Source of the DNA: Rhyacichthys aspro
Taxonomy: Eukaryota > Chordata > Actinopteri > Gobiiformes > Rhyacichthyidae
Direction of reading: 5' to 3'
Assembly (NCBI GenBank): GCA_036850595.1
Contig: CM072161.1
Coordinates: 12,669,905 to 12,733,904, forward strand
DNA: 64,000 bases
This document shows positions 1 through 12,000 of the stretch, in pieces; position 1 is the first letter of the stretch; each line of letters starts with the position of its first letter. A program made the position numbers and the translations under genes. The notes under the pieces were generated by a model that saw only the letters and a program-made list of their open reading frames with translations, did not search any database and was not told where the DNA came from.

Positions 1-1243
1 TTCATAGAAAAATTTCTCTTGCTGAAAGTTTCACCTGGTAATGATCTGTAAAGATTTTTTAAAGATTTTTTTTGGCTTTGATAGAGACAGTTGTTTGACA
101 GGAAACTGAGTGTGAGAGAGGTGTATGAAACTGAGCATATGACCTGAGCCAGAACCAAACATGAGTCATTCGAGTGTGTAGTCTATGCACTCTACCAGGT
201 GACCCACGAGGAGCCCCTGTTAATAATATTAATATACAGATTTTTATCATACAAACTTTAGACATGAAGCCTGATGTATGCAGTTTTAAGGATGGGTAAC
301 TTCCAAACGTAAGACTCTGTTGGAATTCACCTCCACACAGATGCTAACCCAACAACTGTCAAGAGGAAGCAGGCTCCATATTTATAAACAAATCAAATCA
401 AAATGAATCTAAAAGTAAATTCTTCATAATTTTTCTCTGACAAGTTGCAGATGAGAGATCTACAGTGTCCCAGTAACCGAACCGTGTGTTGAACCCCTCA
501 TTACAACTTGATGTGCAGTTCAGTACACTGGACACAACATGTATCAGAAACTATTGCTTGCATGTGTAAAAAGAAATAATTATTACTAATCTTTATTAAA
601 GAGACTCTTTCCTTTTGGTACACATGAATACTTGACCAGACATGCCACATGAGGAAAGATCCTGTTGCCAAAGGCTAAAACCAGCTCAATGAGTTTCAGT
701 CTTGTATGAAGTCATGCAGTTCAATACAGACACACTTTAGACAGAAAAACACTGATAGGATAAACAATGTCGAATACATTGGTAGACTTTTTTTGTTATA
801 TTATTTCTTTCTTAAAATAAAAAATATATGTAAGTATATTTACAATAACACCAAAGCCATTTAAGAATCCCTTCACGCTTTTTATTGAAATTTGTGATTA
901 ATTTTAGCAAGTATTGTGTGCAAATCAATTTTACTGTATCATAAATTGACATTGATATTTGAATCATGGTATTTTTCACTTGGTTTCTCGTTGGTGCTTT
1001 TCGTGAGATGCATTTAGTTCCATTCATTACTCATCTAAATCATGAAACTTCCCCATAGACACACAGTTATGTTTTGAGCTGTTGTGTTGATTAAAAACCC
1101 AAACTGATGTGTGTATTATTTATTAGCCATGTCTTATTATGCAAGATGTATTTAATTGTGCGGTGGTTTTCAGATCAGCTGTTCCATGTAAATCCTAACT
1201 TCATATGTGGGTGTTGTTGCTTAACGGTTTCCTTACTGTTGCA
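1..1243. other. Left flank, no gene recognised
   Basis: AT-rich sequence without a convincing exon. The longest open frames (about 70 codons, minus strand) have low-complexity AT-driven composition and no family resemblance. It is probably the distal upstream region of the cytokine gene that starts near 1.4 kb. Confidence 0.6.
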
Positions 1244-1433
1244 TGAGTCAAAGTAGTGACCACAACATCCTTGACAAGAGAGAGTAAGACAGAGAGAGTG
1301 GGAAAGAAAGAAAAAACTCCAGATTAGTCAGAAACCGAAAGCAAGACACAAGTATAAGGCAGGAATATATATAAACAGCCACTTAACAACATGAAGGTGT
1401 CTCAGTCAAAGCTTTGCTCTGTACTTCTTCACG
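1244..1433 (+). promoter_or_regulatory. m17: Inducible cytokine promoter and noncoding exon 1
   Basis: A perfect AP-1 site (TGAGTCA, 1244-1250), an interferon-response-type element GAAACCGAAA (1331-1340, fits GAAANNGAAA) and a TATA box (TATATATAAA, 1366-1375) lie in order within 130 bp. An initiator-like TCAGTC surrounds 1404, the expected start distance from the TATA box. A strong donor (GTAAGT) follows at 1434, so exon 1 is probably only about 30-40 nt and noncoding. A second AP-1 site (TGACTCA, 1673-1679) lies in intron 1. The combination suits an acute immune gene. The motifs are seen directly; their use is inferred. Confidence 0.6.
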
Positions 1434-1873
1434 GTAAGTCCAGCTTTTGGGATAAACTGTGCCTATACAGAGATAACACTCAGCTTTGTATCTATTTATG
1501 TATTATTCAACTGTGTAGACCTAATAATTTGTAGAGAAACATATGTTGTCTTGTGTCCTACTTACTTTGTTGATATGTATAAACATCTGTTGTTGGGATA
1601 CCAGAAGAAACAATCAGAGAACTGTGCATAATTTGGGACAGTAAAGCACTCTTGTTCAGTGAGAAAAAAACTGACTCATGCTGATTTGCTCAAGGCAGTG
1701 TTCGCCAAACACATGATGCAATAAATTTGGTTTTGGAAAATAGGATTCAGTGTCTCAACAGTGGAGACAACAGTGAAAAGTGCTTCTTGTGATTTTGTGT
1801 TGAATTTGATGGAAAGTGCTTAAAGGAGTGATACATTCTTGAGACTGATCTATGTTTGGTGTCTTGTTTTCAG

Positions 1874-2909
1874 ATGAGTCTTTGGTGGCAGGCTCTCATC
1901 CTCCTTTGCTCCGCACTGAACTTTGTTGACTGCATCCCGTCTGCTGTGCTGCAAACAAAATACATCACCTCGTTTCGTCTCACACGCTCCACAAGATCTC
2001 GTGTCCAGCAGCTGCTAACGAGATATGTGAGTCGTCAAAGATCATTACATGTTTCAGTCACTGTATTCTATTGAGCTAACTCGTAAAATGTTTTTTCAAC
2101 AGAAGGAGGAGCAGCTTGGAAGCAAGGACTTTGAAGACAGGAGTCAGCGCTTAAAGGACCTGCCATTACTGTCGACAGATTTCTACAACTGGTTAAAACT
2201 CACAGTAAGTTGATTTGTTGAAATTTTGTATTTCACATGATTCAATAAAACCTCATTTGACCCATTGTTGTTCATGTTTCTTCATAATATTGGTTGTTTT
2301 TATTTGGATTTTCTTTTCAAGGGAGATAAATCGGAGGAAATCCCCTTTTGTGCACTTTACATCATTTGACTGGAAACGTTATCTAAGTATGTGGTTGTGT
2401 CATGTGTCTTCCCTCAGGACAGGGAGCGACTTTACGCTGCTCTATCAGACATGCAGGCTTTTTGGAGTGTGCTCGACTGGAAAAGGAAACAGCTGGATGC
2501 CCTAGCGACTCACAACATGTTACCCCAGAGCTTTCACCACGTTCAGCTCGACCTCCGGGACTTGATGAGCCAAGTGAGCAACCAGGTTGGGACAAACAGA
2601 CTCACTCCGAATCTACACGACTTGTAATAATGCGCCGACTGGTTGAATAAGTGTTGTTGTGCTTTTCTTCCACAGATGGGTTACATCGGGGGCACGTCGG
2701 TGAAGCCATACTCGACCAGCGCGCGCACGGTGAACACACAGAGCAGCAGCCGGACGCAGTGGGACAGTCGAGTAGAGGGTTACATCATTCTGAGGGATCT
2801 AGACCTGTATCTCACCAAGCTGGCCAGAGACTTCCTCCTTCTGGCGACTAAAACGGCTCACGCTGACACACAAACAGGAAAAAGCAACAGGAAGTTAAGA
2901 GTGCGCTGA
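1874..2909 (+). CDS. m17: IL-6-family helical cytokine, M17-like
   Basis: Secreted four-helix cytokine expected to signal through gp130/LIFR-type receptors. Coding exons: 1874-2026, 2103-2204, 2418-2585, 2676-2909, all phase 0, giving 218 aa. The Met at 1874 directly follows the acceptor AG and starts a hydrophobic signal peptide (MSLWWQALILLCSALNFVDC), probably cleaved before IPSA. Helix A carries LLTRYKEEQLG; then come LPLLSTDFYNWLKL, a long middle helix around WKRKQLDAL and LDLRDLMSQV, and helix D (VEGYIILRDLDLYLTKLARD). The helix D pattern and the STDFYNWL segment fit the CNTF/CTF/LIF/CLCF1 branch, and the length is normal for it. Within that branch fish M17 is the best guess; a fish CNTF- or CTF1-like gene is the alternative. 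The predicted mature chain has no cysteine and no N-glycosylation sequon. Family call is firm, paralogue name moderate. Confidence 0.8.
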
Positions 2910-3166
2910 CCATGTGACAGAAACATGAGTACGACTGTTACAAGACAGTTTAATCAACACTCAAGCGGTACTGACAACACTTCACACTGGGATTTAGCAT
3001 TAGCTTGTTTTTACATAATATTAAGCTTTATTTTTAGGGCTTTCTGGGGTATTTCCCAAAGTTTCTGTTTTACCTTTGATTGAAAATTAGCATTGAGAGC
3101 CAAGTACACATCCCAACATCCTGTTTTTTACTGGACTTTCCAAACATGTATATACAGTTTTATAAT

Positions 3167-3273
3167 ATTTATTAGCCTATTTATTATTAACTTGTTATTT
3201 ATTTAGTGGTTTTTTTTACATCACTGAGAGATACAGTTTTTATAAATGTGTAACAGAGGTGACTGTCAATAAA
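3167..3273 (+). promoter_or_regulatory. m17: AU-rich element and poly(A) signal of the cytokine mRNA
   Basis: The 3' UTR holds ATTTA pentamers at 3167-3171, 3179-3183, 3197-3201 and 3201-3205. The last two lie in or overlap a TTATTTATT nonamer (3195-3203), the class II AU-rich element core bound by decay factors such as TTP in cytokine mRNAs. A canonical AATAAA stands at 3268-3273, so the mRNA should end near 3290. On the opposite strand the same AT block reads AATAAA three times (3168-3173, 3180-3185, 3198-3203) and probably serves myo1c. Confidence 0.7.
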
Positions 3274-3421
3274 GAAATAATGCATTCAGAGCTGTGGCAA
3301 CTTCATTTTTAGTGAATATTGAGTGAAACAGTGAAGAAAAATGTATCTTCTTTTGTAATCGTATAACAATGACAACTTCTGAATAGCAGTCCTCCACATA
3401 GCTTACTGTCTCCCTGGTTCC

Positions 3422-5305
3422 TTACTGTTCCTTCATGTTTGGGGCAGTCTGTTGAGACATTAAACATGGTCAGATGGATATGTTTTTTTTTTTACATTTT
3501 AAAACACCCACTCTCTCCACACATGACATAGTACAGGCACAGACTCACTCACCACTAGCAGATGTCCTCTTTTGCCTTTGGTCACCTTCAACTCGGAGCC
3601 CCTGATGAAATCAACCATTCCTTCTTTGCCACGAGCCACAGCAAACCTTATGCTGTAAAAGATACACAATAAACACACAAAGAACGGCGTGTCTTTGTAT
3701 GACGCTGCTCTAACTGGACCTCACCTGCCCGGGCTAATGTTCACATAACTGATCTTGTTGGCCATCATGGCAAGTTTTGTCACCAGTTCGATGACATGGT
3801 TGCAGTGCAGCACCACATCGCCCTAAAGACAAAAACAGTTCAATTTAAAGACAAAGCATCACTAAACAGTCCAGCCTGGTGTGGGCAGCTGTACCTTCTG
3901 CCTTTTGTCTTCATTGGGCATGTGCAGGACCAACATCCCGTCACTGAGGGAGCTCACAGACATACCTGTTTCGAATGACAAATCAAGTTTTAATGACAAA
4001 ATGATATATACATTTCAAAGATAAAATTAAACAACATTTGTTGTCACTAAGAGCTGTTTTTCACCTCTCAGAGCATTGTAGTCAATCCTCTGCTTGATCT
4101 TGGTCCTGTCCACGAGCACAGCAAAGGTGTAGGTCAAAAGCAGCTGTCGAGAGCGAGGCTTAAATCCCCTCCTGTCATATTTAACCACTGGGACGCCATA
4201 CTGAAAAACACACAACTGTGAGATATGCACAGGTGGGATAGTGGCAATGCCAGTAAGTGAAAGAACAATATCACACCTGCACTTTGTCATTGCCAAGAGT
4301 CTGGACAACTTTGAGATTAATTTGTTCACGTTCTAAAGAAGAAAAAGACAATTATTTACCATTTCTATGCTGTATATTAGTAAATTGGACATGGAGATAT
4401 GCATACCAAGCCTGGAGTCCAAAAACAGCCTGCCAACACTCATTGGATAGCTGTCTTTCTGATCCTTAAATATTTCACTGGCTACAACTTTCTGCATCAT
4501 CTAGAAAAAAAGTAAAAAATAAAAAAAAATAAGATAAAAGTAAAATTTATTGAGCAAATCTTTCTCTAAAAATCTTGTCATAGCTTATTTCTACTGAGAT
4601 CACCTGTTTCTTCCATTCTGGCTGGATCCGTCTGCAGTATTTCATCACCATATTCTGCAGATGAAGCCTCTGCAGATGCTCAGAGGCCTGAGCAATAACA
4701 TCGTTGCAATCAGTGTCTGGAAACTAAATGTGACAATGCCATGTCAGGTAAGTAAACACAACACACCTCAATGACGGAGGGAGGGGGTGTTGGCCAGCTC
4801 TTGTCCAAAACATTCTTTGGCAGGTTTTTGCGTAGCTTCATGAGAAAAGAGTATCGTACATGATCCAGGAAGTACTCATTTTCAGGACAGTATTCCTCGT
4901 GGCGGTATATGAAGCCTTTAATGAATCTGACAAACACAAATATAACAGTTGAAAGAAAAAATAACACTCATGCAGACATTAATAATAACATTACAACTGA
5001 AGTACCTGCGTATTAGGTTGGCTGCTTCTCTTCGCCTCTTAGCCCTTCTTCGTGCTTTCATTCCTCGCCAGCCAGACTGGATCACTATCACTACATATAT
5101 ATATATACACACATATATGAAAGTTCTCATTTATCCATGGTGTAATGACACTTCAAGTTCACCTCTCATTCAAAAGGTCTTGCTGAGATACCTACTCCTT
5201 GTCTATCCATCACATTTTAGCAGTTGTGCTACCAACCTGCATGCCTGATGCGTTTGTATTTGGCTCGCTCCCTGTATCCTCTCCAAGATGTCTGCAGGGT
5301 CAGAA
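3422..5305 (-). other. myo1c: myo1c neck (IQ) and TH1 tail exons
   Basis: The neck holds a degenerate first IQ (LQTSWRGYRERAKYKR), a good second IQ (IQSGWRGMKARRRAKR) and a weaker third (LIRRFIKGFIYR), for calmodulin. The tail contains a pleckstrin-like phosphoinositide site, VVKYDRRGFKPRSRQLLLT. Its basic residues fall at 892 and 903 of the 1028-aa form, the same numbers as the known lipid-binding Lys and Arg of mammalian Myo1c. The last coding exon (3422-3448) adds only TAPNMKEQ before the stop. Confidence 0.88.
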
Positions 5306-8300
5306 CTGGAAGATAAAAAAACAAAACCAATCAAATAAAGTTGTTTTAGTGGCTCTAGTAAACAGGTGATATGGCCTTTGTAAATGTTCTAATTATTACA
5401 ACTTTACACTCACCTATCTCTGGCTTTTTTTCTTCTAGAGCATCCTCAGTGGTGAAGAGAGTTTTTGGAAATCGAATGAAGATTTTTGATCTGTAACAAA
5501 TGTTTGTATATATAAGACACACTTAAAAATATCCAAATGTATATAACATGTAAGCTGAAAAGAATATTTTAAAAGTTTTTATCCTGGAGGACCCATACAA
5601 GAGCAAGTGGCCTGTTCTCTACCTGCCGAGTTTGTATTCTTCTGGTTTGTAGCCGAGGTGGTTGACCAGAGTAGACACCCCATCTGCGAGCGGGCCATGC
5701 CAGTTAGGCCAGGTCTCAGGACACAAGGGCTTGTACCTACATTAAATTGTAATGTTCTTTTAATGACATAAAACAAGGTAATTTAAGGCTCTTAAACATA
5801 CAGAGACAGAGTGGTTTACCTCTGTAGGAAGGCTTCAAATCGACGTCGATAGGCAAAGCCAGCTCTCCTGACCCTCAGGTTTTCCATTAAACCCAGGTAC
5901 TTAACTTGGTGCCGGATCAGAACCTCATCAAAACGACCTGCAGAAACATGTTTTATTAGACCATAAAAAAGTACAAAAAAATTCATCCATAAATTTAAAC
6001 TACTATTTTGTCTTAACAATTAATTGAACAGATTTTTACCAGTGGTGATACCTTTTAGTCTTATTTGAAAAGGAAAACCTCAATGACATTTATTTTTAAT
6101 GTATTGCCTTTTTTGTAATGCAATACAATACATGTGTTGTTTCCCAACAGTTCCATAACATTACTTTTATTAACAGTGTTCTCTTATGTCATACCTGGCT
6201 GCTTGCAATCATTCGGTTTAATACAGCGCACATAGGACGGCTCTTTTGACATGAGGATCTCCATAAGTTTCATCAGGCTATTTTTAAACTGAGTGGCAGC
6301 CTAAAGTAAAGAGAAAGCAAAGGGGAATTCTATATAAAATGCTGAAGTAATCAAGAAAAACAAGATTCTGTAATAATGGCGATGATTACCAGGAATAGAG
6401 TAATACTTTCTCACCATCTCTGGACGCTTCTGGTCAAAGACTTCCTCTCTGCGGAAACAGTGACTTAGGATATGGTTGTCTGACTGACACATGACCTGAG
6501 CAGAGAACAAACCACATAGGAACTATATGGAGACCACATATCAAAGTTGCAACTTCAGTCTTGATGGATATGTAAAAGGTACTTCACCTCTTTCAAGTTC
6601 CTGCTCAGCAAATCGTTGTTCTTGTCCAAAAAACCTGAAACAGACCAGTTTGTAAAGACAAAGATAATAGTGTAGCTCTTGAAGGTAATAATTAAAATAG
6701 CTGATACCATTAACATTGTAGTTGACCTCTCCAGCGTAATGCAGCAGTCTGAACTCCTCCCTACTCATTACTCGACGTGTTTTCCCGTTTGCCAACTTGT
6801 GACTACATATAAAATGTGAAGAGTTTAGTATGAGCTGGTTTTGAGAATTTGGGTATTAAAGCACTTACGTGACAAAATGGGGATGGCCACCGAGTGAGTC
6901 CTCCAGTTTCTCTAGAAAGGAAATGTCACATGTCTCTCCAGGTCTCAAACACTCTTCGTCCTGGAAGACAGTCCCATCATTACTTTACTTTATGGGCAGA
7001 GTATGGCTCATGTGTAAAGACAAAAAATAACGAAAAAAGAATGGTCACCAGAATGGAGATAATGCCTTTGTGCTTTTCCTCTATAAGGTCACAAATAATC
7101 TTGTTGTCAAAGTACTGCACTGGTTCCCACTGAAAACGTACAACACACACAAAGAAAATCATTTAATACATCATCAACACATACTGTATATCATTTTATT
7201 AGCTCTATACCACACAGTCATCAAGGCACTCACTGCAATCCCCTCTGTCTCATACTCCTCCTGCTCAGATCTGAGAGTGAGCTCAATAAAAAGCTGCTGC
7301 AGCTTCTCATTGCAGTAGTTGATACAGAACTGCTCAAAACTGCAAACAGAAATGGCACAGGAAAGTGATGAGCTGTGGCTGACTTGAGCTTCATCAACAC
7401 AAAGGGGTCAACAGATACCTGTTGTGCTGCAACACCTCAAAGCCGTAGATGTCTAGCAGCCCTATTAACGTGGATGCTTTGCTGCTGTGGTAAATATCCT
7501 CCTGTTTTACATGTGAAAAACATTTGGAATGATAGTCAGGCCAGCATATGTATTTCCTATCCATGTCCAGGTTCAGGACTTTACCTTGGCAGCTAGTGAT
7601 TGGTTGATCTTCTCTACCAACCAAGTAAAGGTGCGGCCATACACAGCTTTAGCTAAGGCATCCCGAGCCGACACTGCCTGCTCAAAACTTAAAGGGCTGA
7701 TCATCTGGAAGATTAAGAGTAAACAAATTAGCTCAACACACACATTAGATGTGTAAATATGAAAAACAAAGACAAAAACATGGCCACCTCTTCTCCTTTG
7801 GCTGTAAGTTTCTTGTGAGTGAGTGCCTCCCCGAGGGATGAGCCATCAACTCCCAGCAGCTGCAAAACAACACATCTGTTCTCAGCTCAGGATTCTGCAC
7901 ATATTTGAAGATCCGTTAATACTGGTGGGACTTCACTGACCTTCTCGAGATTTGTAATCTGTGTCTCAGTGGTAATATGAGTTTCTCCTTCCTCCCCTTC
8001 TCCAAACTGAGTGTTCCCGAGATGAAGAATGCTGGCGATGATATTGAGCAGTTTCTGAGGTCAGAGACAGAAACAAATATTAAAAAGTAATATTAATGAA
8101 TTTGTGTTTCCACCATGTAACTGTCCTGAGAATATAAAATAAACATTATATCATTTCCTTTTTATTAGAAGTAAGCTGATCAAGCGTAAGGCTCAAAAAT
8201 GTAAATACAGTGATGTCCTATTGTTTCAAGGCAAATTGTGTCTATAGAATACTGACCTGCACCTCGTCCTCAGTGAAGCCAATAACAGACAGGGCATTTG

Positions 8301-11300
8301 TGACAACTTTCCAGTTATTCTTGTCGCTGATGGAGCTTACTCTGGGACAATTGCCCTGAACAGTGATTATGTATTAGATCAGATAAAGACAGTATATACA
8401 TCACTTTCACCTGTCCATACTCACTTTAACTAAAAACTGATAGTTCTGTGGGTTTCTTTCAAGGTCCAGGCTCTTTAGAAGCTCATCATCTCCTCCTTCC
8501 AAAAGCTGATAGAAAATGTGAAAGTTTCTCTCCCCATGGTTTTGGTGAACAACACGAGACTTCTCCAGAAGGTAGTTTAGGATGTGGCCTCCAACTGGTG
8601 CCCCCTGGAAATGGTATCAGTTTTAAGAAAAACTGAAGCTCTTAAGATTAAGTCTGTTACTTTCACAATTAAGCCACAGACTTACCCTAAAATCAAACTG
8701 AATGTCCATATATTTTCCAAAACGACTTGAGTTGTCATTCCTAAGTGTTTTAGCATTGCCAAATGCCTGCAATTTATGTGGTAAAAGGCATTAAAAATTT
8801 GAATTCAATAATCAGTGGACTGAGATTTGAATGGAGAGAAGTTAAATACCTCCAGAACAGGGTTGGACTGCAGGAGACGGTCACCAAGAGTAGCCATGCG
8901 CTCACTGGCAGGACAGGTGACAGCGTAGTACAGGAGGATCTTCTTGGACGCCTCTGTTTTCCCTGCTCCACTCTCACCTGATATGAGAATGCACTGGTCT
9001 TTCCTCTCAGTGCGCATGGCCCGGTACGTGTTGTCTGACAGTGCATAGCTGGAACAAAAATAGTATTGACACACTTCAACATAAAGAGATCCCATTGTGA
9101 AAAAAATAAATTAACAAATCAATATTTTTTTATTTATGTTTAATAATATTTTTACTGTTTTGAGGTTAAGGTTAACATATTTAATATAACCTTTATTGTG
9201 AATATATTCAGATTGACTATTATTGAATTTTCCATATAAAACATGGCTGACTACAAAGGCCAGCTCTTTCTTTAATAAATACAATTCATATGAGAAAATA
9301 TTGGCCTGCATATACTGAAATACTGTATATGAAAATGAAAACATGTCCATGGCTTGACTCACATATGAGGTGATATCTCATAGAAGCTGACCCCTCGGTA
9401 GCGCTCCATCTGTTGTTTGGAGTAAATCTCCAGCTCCTTGTAAGGATTCATTGACACCAGCACAGAGCCGATGTATGTCTGGGCCAAAGTATTAGAAAAT
9501 TATACAACATTTAAATATGTTGCATCAACATAGTAAATAACAACATATGTCCAACACCAGTAGACTCTAGTAAAATAATTATTCATTACATAGATTAGAT
9601 TTTCCCTGAAGCGCCGCCGTAGGTTCTCAATGAAGGCTGCCTCACTGTTGTAGTTTTCCAAAAGAACAAAGTCCTGTACCCCCACCCTGTCCCGGGCTGT
9701 CAGTGCGCTCTCCATCACAAGGCGCACTCTTCCATCCACATCAACCTCCTAAAAAGACAAACACAGACATACAATATGAGCGTCTGAAAATTTTTCTTAC
9801 ATGATGGCTGTAATGACACTGTGTTGACAAGCAGGGGGCAGACATGTCCCAAGTCCCATTTCCTCTGAGCTGACTAATTCAACTGAGATAAGTAATATGA
9901 TAAATGAACATAGCTCCTGATTGCATAAGAAAACATCATCTTAAGAGTGGATACAAACAAAACTCCATTAGTAGTCAAGCCAAACAGTGCTGTTTTGTAC
10001 AGCTTGGTTGTGGCCAAAATACACAGATAAGTTCCACCCAGCCTTGCCAAAATTAAACAATGAAGACATTTTTTAAAAATCTCACTGATAAACAGATAGG
10101 GGTGACTCTGTGTTATGGAATGGTGAGATATGAGAGTATTATAATGTTTCAACAGTACACAGCTTTTTATCCCTAGACAGACTAAGACAAATTGCAATAG
10201 AAAAGTATGTTTACATGTCAATAAGTGATGACATTGACAATGTAGAGAGGAAGTAATTACAAGTTGCCAGAGTTACATATGTACAATTCCACTAAACATA
10301 CTCAATTCCCCTAAACATACTCAAGCGCAAACTCATGCACACATATCCAAAAAGAAGAAATGACAGTATTCGATACTTACAGATATTTTTTGAAACAAAG
10401 CAGTGTGTGGCCTCAAGTATAACCTGAATCATATCAGGCTTTCTTCACTCACAAAGATTCATTTATGAGAGCAAAACTATAAAGCACCAGTGATAAAAAA
10501 CAAGCAGTGAATGGAACAAAGAGACCAGACCTCCACAGGACTTCTGCTTGTGTTCAATGCAAGAGGCTCTCGAGGGTCTCATTTGGCTGTTTAATGCTGG
10601 TATAGGTCATTATCTCTGAACACTAGATGCAGGAAAGTCCTTTAAAAACACAAAAGGACAACAGTGGAAGATAGCCAAGGAATGAGACCAAAGGAAGGTC
10701 AGGACCACTTCCACTGCAGCCACTTCTCCCTCCCTCACCTCGCAGCATTGTTCTCCCCTGAGGCAGGTGGGCTTCCTACACACAGCACTTACAGATCACA
10801 GTCAGATTTTCCAAAGGATACAACTTAGGAATGCTCAAGGGTCACTTTTTGGCCAAGTGGACACTCAAGATTTTACCCTGTATGTCTGCTACATCTATGA
10901 AAGTTGATATGACCAGTTGGATAAAAATGCTTTTTCACTTGTGTTAATGGACATTATTAAAAATACCATGATTTATTTATTGCACAGACACCAGCTTATT
11001 AAAACTGAGAAGTTACCCAGCAATCCCTGGTTTTGCTATTCTGTACAAAGAATAGCTTTTGTGCTGACTGTCTGCAGCAATTTAGAATAGTCACTGTGAC
11101 ATTTCTGCAGTTTTCTAACTCTTAAAAAGGAGAGACATAAGAGATATAGCCTGTCAGACCTTTCAAACAATGACACTCAGTTCCTCTCTTACATCTGCTG
11201 CCATCAGTTAAACCTAACGCTGTCAAGATAAACGTAATTGTACCGATGTTTAATTTATAAATATGAATGATATGAGTCATATTAATAATTGTTGCTATGA

Positions 11301-11890
11301 AAATATAATAAGGAGATTGGCTGTAAAACGCTTGCCTCTTCAGTTTCTTCAGATAGCTTACCTAACAGGCTGCAGGTTAGGGAAAGAGACTTATCTTGGA
11401 TATAATGTAATCCTTGTGCTATGGTTTTTTCTCCCAACAGAGCTACAGCACTTTATGTTGGATTTACTGTGACTGTCTGAAACTTGAATGATAGTCTTTA
11501 GGTTTATAGATTCAAGCAAAAGAAGAAAAGTTGCTTTCTTCTTCTACCAGTGGGACTTGGCTCTTGGCCTCATGACTAAGCTCTGTAGGGCCAAATACAT
11601 GTGGATTGTCTTCCTTATAAGGCCTGCCCAACTGCTCTGTCCTGGGGTGAGCTGCTCTGGTACTACAGCTGGCTCTCAAGCACTCATGCCAGTATGATGG
11701 AAACATATCTCCTCTGGAGAGCTTAGGGCTGCTGTGCTTAATTAAAACCCCAAGCCTGAGTCATAAGACATAAAACCTCAGAGTGAGTCACTAGTCCCCT
11801 TTTCTGTTGGGCTCAACCTTTGAGGCATGCAAATATTCCGTTTAAACAAAACAAACAGCATCAGTATCTTACCCTGGCTTGGTACCTCAT
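3422..11890 (-). CDS. myo1c: Unconventional myosin-Ic, with nuclear-myosin-1-type start
   Basis: Single-headed actin motor that links actin to phosphoinositide membranes. Coding exons, 5' to 3' in minus order: 11873-11890, 9590-9748, 9363-9478, 8850-9048, 8686-8766, 8425-8604, 8257-8355, 7941-8054, 7788-7859, 7585-7704, 7419-7501, 7234-7339, 7049-7129, 6869-6960, 6708-6802, 6588-6634, 6415-6495, 6195-6300, 5820-5937, 5623-5736, 5414-5490, 5237-5305, 5006-5090, 4767-4926, 4604-4687, 4407-4500, 4277-4332, 4065-4200, 3895-3965, 3725-3822, 3553-3652, 3422-3448. Phases close to 1045 aa. From the internal Met at 9715 (MESALTARDRVGVQDF) the product is 1028 aa, the length of the short mammalian isoform. 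The MESALTARDRVGVQDF start, three IQ-type repeats and the TH1 tail identify Myo1c over the related Myo1h. Whether it is the a or b fish copy cannot be told. Confidence 0.93.
5414..9748 (-). other. myo1c: myo1c motor-domain exons
   Basis: Numbering from the MESAL Met. The P-loop GESGAGKT is at about residues 105-112, switch I NDNSSRFGKY at 157-166 and switch II DIYGFE at 386-391, all intact, so the ATPase should be active. The FCINYCNEKLQQLF relay region and the HYAGEV segment follow, then IKPND and FDEVLIRHQVKYLGL near the converter. Loop sequence before switch II (EDIYHSSKAST) differs from human Myo1c, which is usual for a surface loop. Confidence 0.9.
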
Positions 11891-12000
11891 CCTGTCCTTT
11901 TGTCGTGGTGATAGGGCTGAAGTAGTGGTTGCCCCTGGGGTGGGACTCCTCCTCCTGTGTCAGTCACACTCCTCAACAGTCTCTGTCCATTGACCTTTTC
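11873..12000 (-). other. myo1c: myo1c first exon encoding the long N-terminus; 5' limit unknown
   Basis: On the minus strand an ATG at 11890 opens MRYQAR, then a strong donor (GTAAGA) joins in phase to EVDVDGRVRLV ahead of MESAL. The resulting 17-residue extension matches the pattern of the mammalian nuclear myosin 1 isoform (MRYRASALGSDGVRVT). A 5-codon upstream ORF (ATG at 11990, stop at 11973-11975) lies in the leader. The transcription start was not located; the outer boundary given is arbitrary. Confidence 0.75.

Noticed and set aside
5091..5120. AT/CA dinucleotide run in a myo1c intron next to an acceptor
   Set aside because: An ordinary microsatellite; it only slightly compromises the polypyrimidine tract, and the exon is clearly intact.
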